This document shows positions 28,059-41,235 of a stretch of DNA of 64,000 bases, one piece after another. Within the stretch, counting starts at the first letter, position 1, and each line of letters opens with the position of its first letter. Source of the DNA: Siphonodentalium dalli. Lineage: Eukaryota; Mollusca; Scaphopoda; Gadilida; Siphonodentaliidae. The position numbers were made by a program, and so were the translations under genes. The notes beneath the pieces were generated by a model. That model worked only from the letters and a program-made list of their open reading frames with translations. It did not search any database and had not been told where the DNA came from. Where the stretch lies: positions 8,648,447 through 8,712,446 of the forward strand of contig CP136061.1 in NCBI GenBank assembly GCA_032622095.1, in the 5' to 3' direction.

Positions 28059-29880
28059 CAGCTTTGAGAGGCTGAACGACAAATGGGGCCGGAGCCCAAC
28101 GAATGACCCCATCAGCTGCAGTATTGTGGGGCTAGGGTTATTTCCGATGGTTAGTCGGAGTTGGTAGTTATGAGCTGTCTGATAGCGAATGCACCAACCT
28201 ACCATAACAGTACATAATCAGCACTATGTACCGAGATCCAGCCATTTTGGGGTCATCTCCTACTTAACTCAACAGAAACTATCCAGTAAAATAATTAATT
28301 AATCAATAATGAGAGTGAAATTCACTCCTAGCGTACACACATAACCATGTACAACAACCTATTAATTATAAGGTTGGGTAAAAGTCTCTTTTCTTTTGGT
28401 ACATATATATAGTATAGGAGTTGAGTTATACAATGGCTGAATATAACTACAGTCTCCCTTATTGGTAACCTTTTAACAGTTATATTGGTGAACTTAATGT
28501 TTCGCCACATAATCGCATGGGTATTTTATATAAATTTTACTTGCATTAAAATATTAGAGAAAGACGCAACAAGGCGCATTCTACAGTTCAGGCACAGTCT
28601 GAAATCAGCCTCCGTGGCTATATCCAAATATAATAGTTAACCATGGATATCGTTGATTTGGAGATTTGATAAAAGAGTGATAATCTAAATTCATGTTTCA
28701 CAAAAACTGTTCAAATTCAGTATTACATTAGTTCATAAGCTTATTCAATGGGACGCGTTATCACACAATCTCCACAAAGCAGGTAAATAGTGGATTTGAC
28801 ACTGTCACGTTAAACCACAACAATTAAGTACAGCCACAATAGACCAATCCAGGACGTGCCAGACATATACTACGTTGACATTTTGCTAAAATATGCTGAT
28901 AAACTGGTTATGCCTTTGCATGATAAGTGCAGTGTATCAAACAATGCTTGTAGGCAATTGCACATTATCGTGTTAGTTAATGTTGATGTTAGGCCATGGT
29001 TAATTAATTTTACGCTTAAAGGTACGGGAGGTCTTGGTGGTGGGTATGCTGTGAAAATATTTCCACCGGTCAAAAACAGCCACAAACAGAAAGAATATTA
29101 AAATGTAGACAGACTTTGTCCGTATACAAATAAGAAATATCGCATAAACAGTATGTTATTGTCATATGTTTGACCATTGTTATGTAAACAAATGCATAAA
29201 ACGTTACTTTCCTGGTGTTTGTTTATATTATGATGGTAAACATAAAGAGCGTTCTTTGTTGCTGAATTCCTGATATTGAACGAATAAAGAGCGTTTATAT
29301 CATTTGTGTGTGATTATCCAGTAACACTGTGCTGCCTTTTGTAACACAATAAGGCTCTTGCGTAGGTAAAATATAGTAGGTCTTTATGATAGCATGCTGT
29401 TTACGCGATGGTCATGGTATATATGAACAAAACTATGCGTTTTAGTGTTTTTCTGTTTAAGGTGATTGAAACAAATATGAATATTTTCGACAACTAAGGC
29501 CTCCCGTGCCTTTAACTTTAGTGCCAATCGCCAGACTTCCTTTAGGGAGCAAATCATAATGATCCAATTAATTATTGATTCATTCACATAAAATGAATGT
29601 AAATAAATAATCACATTGTACTATATAAGTTTCTTAAGAATCATATCGTGATTAATTAACAATTGTAATCACTGCATTATTGATTTACTATACAGAGTCC
29701 TGGATTATGCTAAACATAATCTTAATTAACCATGGCCATGTCAAGAACATAAAACATATATAGTCATCACAAAACTCGTATGCACATAAGTGCACATAGT
29801 AAAAATATTAACTTTACGCAACTAATATTTAGCATACATTCTGAGTCATGACAATGTCTGTCATCTGAATACTTAATATT
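28059..29880. other. No gene seen
   Basis: AT-rich with short chance frames. Confidence 0.4.
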
Positions 29881-31017
29881 CAGAAGCCAAACAGTTCCAT
29901 GACTCAACAGTCATGAATATCCATTTGGTGGTTAAAGGTACATTCGGGGTTTCAAACCTTTGGTTTAAAAATGGACAACTTCACATTAAACATTCATCTT
30001 AACTTTATACAACTGATATTAGCATAATATTCAGAAGCCAAATGCTGTCACTAATCCCAGTTACTGGTACATGTAGTCAAATTTCAGCTATAAATCAATA
30101 TAAACTACAACCCGTTACTGATTGTGATTGATATAGATCAGTTTGTAATTTTGTTTTGCGTGAGAATAACAATTAAAGGTGCATTCTCGGTTTCAATTGT
30201 TCAATTGATAAATTATCAAAACTGTTTAAAACATAGTTGTTAACTAACTTTATACACGTACAACCGATATTACCATAATTGCTTAGTGATGACACTGACG
30301 GGACTCCAAATAATCAACATCCAGAAGCCAAACAGTATCAAGACTCAACAGTCATGACCATAGATAGTTAAAGGTGCATTTATAGTTTCAAATATTTAAC
30401 TCCAAGAAAAAAAATCATTCTTATTTAAACATTGATCTTGACTTTATGCCTCTGATATTAGCATGATTGCTGAGTCATGTCTCCATCCCGCCTCTGCATC
30501 CTAAACAATTAGAAACCATATTGTGTTCCTAATAGTGGAATTTCAGCTATACATCAAGACAAATCACAACCCGTACTGACTGAGAGTGATCGATATTGAT
30601 CAATTTGAAATTTTGTTGCACCATATAATAATATATGTTAAAGGTACATTCAAGGTTTCGATTGTTCAATTCATAAGTTATCAAAACTGATTCAAACATT
30701 GTTACTAACATTACACCAACGATATTAGCATAATTGCTGAGACATGGCACTGTCTGGCCTCCACGTTTTTAACATCTAGAAGCCAGACAGTATCACGATT
30801 CAACAGTTATGATTATAGATAGTTAAAGGTACATTAATGGTTTCAAATATTCAACTCAGGGAATAAAAATCAAATTTAATTTAAACATAGATCTTGACTT
30901 TATACAACTGCTGTTAGCATAATTGCTGAGTCATGACTCCGTATTCCGCATCTAGAGGCCAAGTGGTGTATGGCTCCAAGTTCCCAGAAGAAAAATCTCA
31001 GCTACAAATCAAGATAA
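29880..31017. repeat. Three tandem ~450-bp units
   Basis: GTTAAAGGTACATTCGGGG (about 29933), ATAGTTAAAGGTGCATTTAT (about 30364) and ATAGTTAAAGGTACATTAAT (about 30820) mark successive units. Each continues with TTTCAAAT, CTTGACTTTATAC, GATATTAGCATAATTGCTGA and AATTTCAGCTATA-AATCAA blocks. Half-unit repeats (AATTGTTCAATT) also occur near 30195 and 30665. Confidence 0.85.
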
Positions 31018-31425
31018 ATCATATATAAATCATATATAAATCATATATAAATCATATATAAATCATATATAAATAATATATAAATAATATATAAATAATA
31101 TATAAATAATATATAAATAATATATAAATAATATATAAATAATATATAATTCATATATAAATCATATATAAATCATATATAAATCATATATAAATCATAT
31201 ATAAATCATATATAAATAATATATAAATAATATATAAATAATATATAAATAATATATAAATCATATATAAATCATATATAAATCATATATAAATCATATA
31301 TAAATCATATATAAATCACATATAAATCACATATAAATCACATATAAATCACATATAAATCACATATAAATCACATATAAATCACATATAAATCATATAT
31401 AAATCATATATAAATCATATATAAA
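31018..31425. repeat. 11-bp array (ATATATAAATC and variants), about 37 copies
   Basis: Blocks of variants ATATAAATCAT, ATATAAATAAT and ATATAAATCAC succeed one another. The first unit grows out of TACAAATCAAGATAAATCAT, a segment of the preceding ~450-bp repeat. Confidence 0.95.
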
Positions 31426-33670
31426 GCCATAACTGTGATAGCATTGTTCCTTTGTCGTCGCTCGAGAACCAGAATGTTCCAGCTCCACTGCAGTTGATTC
31501 TCAGAAAATAGCGTTTGAATGTTCGCATTTTTAAATTGTCCCATTTAGATGCGTTTCAGTACTTGCACTACTATAACTATTTTATTTGTGTATCATATTA
31601 TGGAAAGCACCAGAAAAAATTGTTACAAAAGCCTCCAGATCCAGATTTTGCTTCGGAGATAGGACATTGTTCACAAAACATTTCTGTCTTTTAGGTGCCT
31701 CTGTTGGAAGCAAAACATTCTAGAACTCATATTCTTGAAGAATTTCGAACTTTATCATGTCACATCTGGATATAGGAAAATTAACAAGCAGCGTCCCTAA
31801 CTCGGCCACGCACGAAGATTGCCCTCAAATAATTGTACCGCTCGGCGATTTATAGGAACCACCAAGGGTGCTTAAACCTAAGGCAGGTTGATGACGTCAT
31901 ATAATTTTTACTATATTCATCAGTGATTTTTGCAAGATCGCGGTTATAGATTTTCGAGAAATTATCACGTGACTTCCGGTTAGCAACCAAGTGGAGATTG
32001 CCAAACAACGCGGAATTGGAATTAAAGCTTCGCGATAAAAAATGAAAGTAACTACTTCACAACAGTTACATACGAAGAATTCACATGTGATTTAAGTGTA
32101 TTATTTTCATTTGGACCAATTCCGTTGATCAGCTTAATGAAAACGAAAAATGAAGTAGTCATGACGATAACCCAGACAAGATTTTACAATCCACGACATG
32201 TTTTGTCAATTTGGCATGTCGTCTCCGACGTGGCCACTGCATGATGTTACATAAATTATTCTAAGCATTTTATCGCCGAAAAAAGGCAAATTTGAGGCAC
32301 ATCATGTGTGGTTGCTCCACTACGTGTCACGTACGATTCATATTATAATAAGCAGATAATAATCCGCCAAAGAGTGAACAGTAGACTTACTGACGTCTTG
32401 ACTTAACTTAACTCATAAGCGTTGCGTTGTCTGTCGGTTACGCAATCTCTAAGCACACATTGAAAAGGCAACGTAACAGTGATCCTAATGAAATATTATT
32501 TAGGAACATTCTATATTTAAGAGCACAACCAAATTGCGTTCAGCATCGAGATGTAATGATTTATTGTCACAAATTACGCTTTAAAGGAACACTCCGGCGA
32601 AGATTTCCCAATATTTGCCACCAAAGGCTCTGCGACCCATTAGCCGACAGAGTTGCCACCAAATGCTCTGCGACCCATTAACCGACAGAGTTTCTGAAGT
32701 CGGTATACGCAAACCGCTGTTATAGCTACAGTTGAAGGTGTAATGCATGGTAATTTATTCGGTTTGGATGACAAGATCCGTCGATTAGCATGTTGTGGAA
32801 GAGAAAGTACGTTGCCACATATAATCTGAAACAATATAAAATAAAAATGAATGTTCATGCCAGACGTTTACGACTTTACGTCTCCATTCCCAAATACAAT
32901 GGCAGGGAATTCAACCACCCATTTAGCAGTTTGCGTCATTCTGTGTTGGTCGATTTGTAACGTTTGTGGTATAAATTAAATCCAATGAATATGAAAATGC
33001 GGTGTAGTTTAATTATAGTTTTCACTCAGTTTAACTCAGCTGCCGGTATTTTACCATAACATGTGAAGTATAGGGAGATGCATTGTACTGTAATGTTTGT
33101 GATATAACTGTTAAATATTCGGTATATGAAAATATATTGTACTGTTTATTTCACGGTATATTACTGGCAACTTTTCCCGTAAAAGTTACGAGCTATATTG
33201 TACAGTGCATACATCGTCAATCAACAATCCTTACTATTTCATTAAGGTTGCATGATTACGGCATATGTTTTACTTGACTTGAAACATATTTTATTTGCAT
33301 AATATACAAAAGGGATTGGGCACAAGTTTTTACATCTTATGAAGCCCCTCTCCCGATACAATAATAACATACATGTAATCAAGATGACGGCATAAACGTA
33401 TTTACATGGTGACCAGTTTTGTATATATAATTTGTATTGCCTTCCAGAGGTTGTGGAGATTTGTGTTTAAAACAATGTGGCCACGTTTTGAATATTTGGC
33501 ACGATAATCGAGTGCTAATATAATATTTTGGTGTACGTATGTTCGGAGGTTAGAACAAAAATAATAGTAGATAGTCATGTACTAGGTTTTAGATTGTAGC
33601 GCTCTGACAATTAATAAGAACGTGCATGTTTGTGGGGGAGGTTGGTCCAATTGTGAGATAACTGCCACAT
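31426..33670. other. No gene seen
   Basis: One local duplication: GTTGCCACCAAATGCTCTG / TTTGCCACCAAAGGCTCTG and CGACCCATTAGCCGACAGAG near 32615-32690. About 33215-33270 resembles the intron flank of the EGF duplicates (CAATCCTTACTATTTCATT). Confidence 0.4.
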
Positions 33671-33678
33671 AAAAAAAT

Positions 33679-34170
33679 GTTTTACAGAGCCTTGACTACG
33701 GCACATATTTTACAGAGCCTTGACTACGGCACATGTTTTACAGAGCCTTGACTACGGCACATGTTTTACAGAGCCTTGACTACGGCACATGTTTTACAGA
33801 GCCTTGACTACGGCACATGTTTACAGAGCCTTGAATACGGCACATGTTTTACAGAGCCTTGACTACGGCACATGTTTTACAGAGCCTTGACTATGGCACA
33901 TGTTTTACAGCGCCTTGACTACGGCACATGTTTTACAGAGCCTGACTACGGCACGTAGTTTACAGAGCCTTGACTACGGCACATGTTTTACAGAGCCTTG
34001 ACTAAGGCACATGTTTTACAGAGCCTTGACTACGGCACATGTTTTACAGAGCCTTGACTACGGCACATGTTTACAGAGCCTTGACTACGGCACATGTTTT
34101 ACAGAGCCTTGACTACGGCACATGTTTCACAGAGCCTTGACTACGGCACATGTTTTACAGAGCCTTGACT
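33679..34170. repeat. 28-bp minisatellite, about 17 copies
   Basis: TTTTACAGAGCCTTGACTAC followed by GGCACATG repeats every 28 bp, with occasional one- or two-base losses. No ORF and no unique spacers. Confidence 0.95.
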
Positions 34171-34225
34171 ATATTAGTAAACGTAGTATCTAATCTGCCT
34201 AAAGCCTGAGTTTAGTGTGTACAAC

Positions 34226-34312
34226 CCATAGAGAGCCCCACATAGACTGGAACAGACGACACTCAGCAGTGCACGATTCCATATGTGTGGGGCTCCCTGT
34301 GGGCTAGGGTTG
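34226..34312. mobile_element. ~85-bp TIR mini-element
   Basis: CCCATAGAGAGCCCCACATA is mirrored by TATGTGTGGGGCTCCCTGTG. The interior contains CAGACGACACTC. Two further copies sit inside or beside the double-hairpin elements at about 45736-45821 and 53437-53523. Confidence 0.75.
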
Positions 34313-34394
34313 CCAGCCTAATGTTATCAATTAATTTATATTCGCTTGTTCGAAAATGATCGCCGGTGTAACCCAACAATACATCTACACTCAC

Positions 34395-34511
34395 CTGTTT
34401 GACACTGGTCACCGGTGTAATCACTCGGGCATATACAAACATACCCTCCAAGTAGTTTATTTTCGCACTGCCCACCGTTTTGACATGGATTGGGATCGCA
34501 TTCATTTATCA
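34395..34511 (-). CDS. EGF-domain exon
   Basis: A 117-bp phase-1 exon; acceptor TTTCCAG and donor CAG|GTGAGT on the minus strand. It encodes [15 protein letters not shown] and [14 protein letters not shown], one six-Cys EGF module. It is the closest relative of the three exons at 20-23 kb but more diverged, suggesting it is the older copy. The repeat arrays between it and 22.8 kb would then lie within an 11.6-kb intron. Confidence 0.87.
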
Positions 34512-34679
34512 CTGGAAATAGAAGTGCGAACAGCAACTGTTAGAAACCATATTAAGTATGACTATCATATATATCAACTATGGAATTCGCAATATATAGC
34601 CGAAAGTGGTCGGTGGCCTGAACAGATGTTCTTCTACTCTAGATGCTGGATGATCTAATAACCTTCTAGATTTTTGTCC

Positions 34680-35490
34680 CAATATACCCGGCGATACAAT
34701 ATACACGCTATGCAATATACCCGGCCATACAATATACTCGCTATACAATATACCCGGTCATACAATATACCTGGCCATACAAATATACACGGCCATACAA
34801 TATACACGACCATACAATATGCCCGGCCATACACTATAATATACCCGATGATATAATATACCCGGCGATACCATATACCCGACCATACACTTTAATATAC
34901 CCGATGATATAATATACACGGCCATAAAATAATTATACACGGCCATACAATATACCCGGCCATACAATATTCCCGGTCATACACTATAATATACCCGGTG
35001 ATATGATATACCCGGCCATACAATATACCCGACCATACATTTTAATATACCCGATTATATAATATACACGAACATACAATATGCCCGGACATACACTATA
35101 ATATACCCGTTGATATAATATACCCGGCCATACAATATATCCGACCATACACTATAATATACCCGATGATATAATATACACGGCCATACAATAATTATAC
35201 CCGGCCATACAATATACCCGGCCATGCAATATACCCGGCCATACACTATACCCGACCATACATTTTAATATACCCGATTATATAATATACACGAACATAC
35301 AATATGCCCGGCCATACACTATAATATACCCGTTGATATAATATACCCGGCCATACAATATATCCGACCATACACTATAATATACCCGATGATATAATAT
35401 ACACGGCCATACAATAATTATACCCGGCCATACAATATACCCGGCCATGCAATATACCCGGCCATACAATATACCCGGCCATACAATCGT
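34680..35490. repeat. 14-18-bp array of TATACCCGGCCATACAA variants, with larger ~190-bp higher-order repeat
   Basis: The short unit (TACCCGGCCATACAATA) alternates with CCGATGATATAATATAC variants. A higher-order block of about 230 bp beginning CCGATTATATAATATACACG at 35051 recurs at 35271. It ends in a single copy of the 76-bp satellite (about 35486-35560). Confidence 0.85.
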
Positions 35491-35865
35491 AGTGGTTGTT
35501 ATGTATTCGTGTGGTATTACACATCGCCCAGACATTCGCTGCCTCTATACCCTCACTGTTAAATTAGTTTACGACAGGTTATGGACCAAAACACTGGACA
35601 ATATATGCTAACACTCTGTTTCGTAAAATTGTAGAGCTAATAACCATAATCTTACACCACTTTGTTGCGTAATTTGAGTGTACAATCATCTGTGGAAAAC
35701 AAACTATGATTGTAAATGTTTTTGTTCAAAGTACGGTCTTTTTACGGACTTATGTTATGTAATTTTATGGTACAACAATCTGTGAAAGAATTTAAGTGTG
35801 TAATATATATCTGTCAAACATTTGACATCATTACGCGTGTCGTAAATTCAGATCCATAATCCGAT

Positions 35866-36584
35866 TAAACGCCCCTAAATTACTATTTCTTTGACATCGG
35901 GGATACAAAATATTTGATTCGAATCAAAGAACCACCCACCAAAGCTCAGAGTTATTTGATATCGATTTTTGAAATCTGTTATTTTTCACCACAGTGAATA
36001 TTTGGCGGCCTGGCAAAAATAATCTGACTTCTAACATAATTAATACAGACATACGCGCTGACTTCTAACATAATTAATACAGACATACGCGCATGCGCAT
36101 GCCGTTTCACGAGGTCGTTAAAAGTTGTGACTCCATGTGCGATCAGTGGCGAAAAATTAATTTCGGATGAAAGTCGATGAAAAGTATAGTCATCAACAAG
36201 AAAGTGGTATGTTGTGACAGTTGACCAGCGGATGCATTATATTTATTTATGAATGGGTAATCATGTTTCATCCATGTTTTATATGCCACCATACTTGTCA
36301 CACGTGGAAGTATTATGTGTTTACATTCGTGACAACACTTGTTGGGAAATTCCAAATTTGAATTAGGAAACACCATATATGGAAGTGTGATTACTCAACT
36401 CCAATCTGCCAAGATAAAACGTTACTGTAGGACTTTTACGGCACATATATCGTGATTGGTTTTGTTATAAGTATGTATTGGTAATGATCTAATTTGAATA
36501 ACAAAATCGGCTTTTGATGAAATTCCATTTTTGTTGTAACTGGATGATATCGTCCGATATCTAATCAGATGGTGTACCTTTATA
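35866..36584. mobile_element. Decayed copy of the 11.5-kb MITE family
   Basis: The left end CGCCCCTAAATTACTATTTC matches the family TIR, and the right end CTAATCAGATGGTGTACCTT is its inverse with changes. About 719 bp, no ORF. A 38-bp direct duplication (CTGACTTCTAACATAATTAA) lies inside at 36028/36058. Confidence 0.6.
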
Positions 36585-38560
36585 TTTAAAGTTTGCGTTC
36601 CATTGCGATGCCTCTGATATGTTGCGACGCTAAGTTCAAAGTGTGGTTTTTGTACTATAAGACTAAGTTATACTCATACTATTTTTCGTAGTTTTTGTAC
36701 TAAGACTAAGTTATACTTATGCTATTTGTTGTGGTTTATCAAAATATTGAAATACGTTATCTCTATACCCGGGCATACACCATGGACGTGATGGTTATGT
36801 ATTTGTGTTGAGTCAATCACCATCCAGCCATTCGTTGCCACTATGGGTGGATACACACATGCATGTAATTTCTGTATGTAAAATACATGTTTTTTACATG
36901 GCCATACCAATAATTGACAACATTAATCACCTGCGGGCGAGTGGTTCATTGTTAACAGGCAAAAAAAGTGAGTAGTGATAAGCGAAGTCAAACTGTCTGC
37001 TATCAGGACATTTAAGGCCAGTCCAAATCATGTCTTCTCTTACGGATGCGGAAATTAGTCTGGCATATGCAGGCTTGATATAGAACATGTGTACGTCGCT
37101 TGGCGTCGAGTAATGGTTTTAATATTGGTTGACCGAATGTAAATATAGGCACATATATAGGCATAATTACCTATTCGGTGTCCAACGTTTCATAGTGTAT
37201 GTAACTCATCAACATGTCTTCTCTTACGGATGGGGAAATTAGCCTGGCAAGTGCAGGCTTGATATAGAACATTTTCGACCATGATGCTTGTTTGGCGTGG
37301 GGTCTCGAAAGATTCAAATCGCCAAGGGATTTAATTGAATGTATTGGTCGGAATAATCTGGGCAAGAAGGTACAATATAATATGTGTCCTTAAATAGCTC
37401 AGAGTTGGTCACCCCGTCTGGTAGCAGTCGGGATCATATAGCCCAGTGTCGGGGGTCATATATAGCCCCTGCGTCCAGGGGGGGGGGGTCGGAACAAATT
37501 TACAGACACGTATGCTACTTTTTTTGCCGATGACCACTTTTTTGACACACCCACCCCGACCCCAATTGTTTTTCCATTTCATAGAGTTTTTTCCGGCCAT
37601 GTTTTGACACCCACCCCCTTGTGGAACGCAAAACACAAACATACAGAGAAAACCAGGACAAAACCTCCTACATTGAGACTCAGTGAATCTAGTAATGAAC
37701 AGCAGGACTCGCCTCTAGCAGTATATTCTTGACTGCAGTGGATTTTGTCCCTAGAAACAATGTCGGTGGTTGAATAGTCTGCTTACCGATCTAGAGCACA
37801 AATAATGGTGAGTACATTAAAATACCCCAAGCTGATCATTCAGTCCCTTGGCAAAATTATAGTAAAAACAATATAGCTCAGTGTCCAAGAAAGAAAACAA
37901 GAAAAAAGCTTGAATTTCTCACAAAATACTGAGCTTTCAAAGTTTACAATAAAATTTTGACAAAATATGACAAACAGGATATAGTTATTCCTCTTGATTC
38001 CAATTGATTCAGATTGGTCAAGATTGGTTAGGAATTTTATAACGTTCACATTTTATCTTGTATGAATTCAGGAATCTTGTATGAGTTCAGAAAAGGCATT
38101 ATTTCTATTGGACTGCTCAAGTGTAGCATGTGAGAGTAAAGCATATAATAAAAAACAAACCTACACTTTTAGTAGTTTCTATTTCTGTTGTCACATATCC
38201 ACTCACAAGTCTAGGTATGTTACATGTTTTTTTCTTTATACATCCGTGTTTAATGTCCATGTTTGACCAGATTTGGCATTCAATTTATTTCTTTAAAGTT
38301 ACCCTTATTTGATGTTAATTAGTTAAATAGATCGTCCATATGGGTTATCCCACGAACAATTATTTTAGGCGACCTGGCGACTCGGTCCAAGACAGAGTCT
38401 TCTATACATTCCGACTTAATTGGAACTCGAACCCAGTGCGGTCATCGCGTCGGCAATTATTGGGTTGTCAGTGGACACATATTACATTGTCTGTATGATC
38501 CATTTAAAACGCCACGTAAAACACACGATAATTACAGAGATTACATGCATGTGTGTGTCC
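36585..38560. other. No gene; small duplications and a poly-G dispersed repeat
   Basis: About 36758-36860 is a lone unit of the 76-bp satellite. 37029-37110 is duplicated at 37215-37310 (CTTCTCTTACGGATG, GCAGGCTTGATATAGAACAT). 37475-37640 is a G/C-run repeat of the kind also seen near 54.6 and 55.6 kb. Confidence 0.5.
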
Positions 38561-38888
38561 ACTCAAACCCGGCTTACAAAGGAAGTGTTAGTTATGTATT
38601 CACGTTGCGTTAATCACCATCCAGAAATTTATTGCCATAATACCCATGCTTACAATGGAAGTGTTAACAATGTATTCGCCTGGCGTTACTCACCATCCAG
38701 ATATTGAATCGTTATATCAATACCCGGGCTTACCATGGAAGTGATAGTAATGTATGGGTGCGGCGTTCATCACCTTCCAGACATTCGTTACCAATATACC
38801 GGGCTTGCGATGGAAGTGATAATTATATATTCGAGTGGCGTTACTCACCATCCACAAATTGAATACGTTATCTCTATACCCGGGCTTA
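38561..38888. repeat. 76-bp satellite, left part, ~4 units
   Basis: Units read CTTACAATGGAAGTG, ATGTATTCG, GGCGTTACTCACCATCCAG, ATACCCGGG. The series stops at the Harbinger-like insertion and resumes at 40295. Confidence 0.85.
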
Positions 38889-40294
38889 GGGTCTATTCTC
38901 ATTGCACACGCGCGTGCGATTAATCGCAGCGTTTTTTAAGGTCGAGCGGCTCTATATGTGTGTTCGATGGCATTCCTTCCTCCCACTGCTAAGAGTTCCC
39001 ACAATAGGGGTGGGGTCTGACGAACACATTCATACACAGGTCTAGGGTAGGTTGGAGGATGATAAAGTACTTTCGGTTGGGGTGACCACATACATGCCTA
39101 TATATGATGACACATTAACTTTAATTTCCTCAGTTAGATTTACTCAGGTATAAGTTGAGTATAACGAGCCATGCCATCAAAATGACATAAGTTTTGAGGA
39201 CACAATTATATCTAGCTAATTATAATTAGAAATAGAGGGTTCAATTCCATGTAGTATGGCATAAATATGCATATTTTATTCCAGCTTGAAACGTATATAA
39301 CACTATATAGTACGATCACAACCCAGATTACAGGAGTTTTATGTATATAATTGTTATTATCACTCACGATTATCAAAAGTGTACGATTCAAGTGGTTGAA
39401 TTAGATCTTTCAACGTTTTACCTTATAGTTAGCTAGGTCTGACAAAAATCGTCTTTCTGAATAAAGCTCATTTAAAACATTAGTACTCAAACATATGATA
39501 TCCAGTAAAAATTATGGGGAAAGAGGGGATGAGACCCCAATTTGTTGGGAGAAAAACAAATAGATTTGAATGTAGGGAGGATGATAGATCCATGGTTGGG
39601 AGGGATTTTTATGTTCAACCCTGTGTATGAACATTTGTTTTTCAGACCCCCCTCCCCCATCACCGAGTGATCATTTGTATAGCCGCTGGCAACAGCGACA
39701 ACGCGGTACTATAATTGACGAACCACCATTCAAATAGAATAAGTGATGGGACTCAGAATTCGACCTTAAGAGTCACACACGCAGCGTTTCAGGTCGAATT
39801 CTGTCGCCAGGACGCTGTTCGCATGCATGAGCGATTGATTTCAATTTGATCGCCATTGGCGGCTTATCATCAGTGATCGCACATGCTAAACGGCACATTA
39901 CTATCAATATATATATTCACAATCTTGGGTACAGTGTTGCGCGAGACTGACAGGTAATATTATTCGACTGAATTCTACAAAAATCACCACTGATGCTAGC
40001 TATCGTTGGAAACTTCTTTCCAAGCCATTTTCTTTCCGTACTTCATTTATTATTTTATCGCCCATCAGTTATGAGAATGACTGTACCCGGATAGTATATG
40101 TGACCGAGTGAACCATGCCATTCTCTGTAACGGCTATCTCGATGACGAGGTTGATTGCATAAGATGATTGGTCACGAATAGGACGTGGTTGTTTGAGGAA
40201 GGTAATTGATCACGAATCGCTCTGTGTTATGTTAACACGCACCTTAAAAAACGCTGCGATTAATCGCACGCGCGTGTGCAATGAGAATAGACCC
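38889..40294. mobile_element. Harbinger-like non-autonomous element, 1,406 bp
   Basis: Near-perfect 54-bp terminal inverted repeats (38889-38942 and 40241-40294) begin GGGTCTATTCTCATTGCACA and contain ACGCGCGTGCG and ATTAATCGCAGCG. The flanks carry a TTA duplication (38886-38888 and 40295-40297), as made by PIF/Harbinger transposases. There is no transposase ORF. A second inverted pair inside (CAGAATTCGACCT at about 39752, AGGTCGAATTCTG at about 39790) forms an internal hairpin. Confidence 0.85.
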
Positions 40295-40460
40295 TTACAA
40301 TGGCAGTGATAGTTATGTATGGGCGTTGCGTTAATCACCATCCAGACATTCTTTGCCACTATAACGGGCTTACAAAGGAAGTGTTAGTTATGTATTCGGG
40401 TGGAATTACTCACCATCCATATATTGAATACGTTATCTATATACCCGGACTTAAAATGGA
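40295..40460. repeat. 76-bp satellite, part right of the insertion, ~2 units
   Basis: TTACAATGGCAGTGATAGTT continues the unit cut at 38888. It decays after AACTGATATTTC at about 40460. Confidence 0.85.
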
Positions 40461-41230
40461 ACTGATATTTCAGGCTGATATTACTTCCCCAGTATCGACT
40501 CTATCTTTTGTAAATATTTTCGATGTGAAATTTCGATTCTCTAAATTTAAGAAATACTTTGACGGTTTTTCGCCCTCGCCAATCCATCTGGCACGAGATC
40601 TAACAAAGATTCCTTTTAATTTATCCCCCGTCAGTACTTCCAGCTCTCGTTTAATATTTCAGTTTCGACGGTTTCGTTTTCGGTTGGGTTTGAAATATTT
40701 TCTAAAATTGTTATTTTTATATATGTAAATTATAGTCTTTGCTTTTTCGCATTTTTGATAAATGATAACAAAAGGGTATAGAAGCGCCACTTATTACCAT
40801 TAGAAGTGTTTCTAAAAAAATTAATCATTTATGTTAAAGCCGATTGTATTTGGATCTAGTTTTTCATTTGTTACAAATTTTTAGTATTGTTTTGTGACCC
40901 GTTCGATTTGTTTTAACAAAATTGCCTGTGCGTGTTTATATAAAGACAATATAATTTGACTATGACATATATACACATCCCGATATAGATTTTTCCAACA
41001 AAAAGACAAACAACCCATTACTATTTCAAATGGCCATTGCCTATATACACCTGTGTATTTATATATGCCTTTCCCAACCCACCCTACCCACAAATATAAA
41101 CAACAGACAAAGGCGGCAAAACATTTGATGAATAATATGTCTAAATTGTATAAGATGTACATGTATTTGTTCTTTGTTTCTTTTTCTTACCCTGAAATTA
41201 TTTTTTTTGAATAAAAATATTATAAAAATA
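40461..41230. other. No gene seen
   Basis: AT-rich DNA between two satellite blocks; frames here show no domain. Confidence 0.4.
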
Positions 41231-41235
41231 AATAC

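Noticed and set aside
33679-34170. CRISPR-like regular array
   Set aside because: Direct tandem repeats with no unique spacers, in a eukaryotic genome.
38380-38480. tRNA gene or tRNA-derived SINE head (GGGTTCGAGTTCC on the minus strand)
   Set aside because: A B-box-like match only; the T stem does not pair and no A box or cloverleaf can be drawn.
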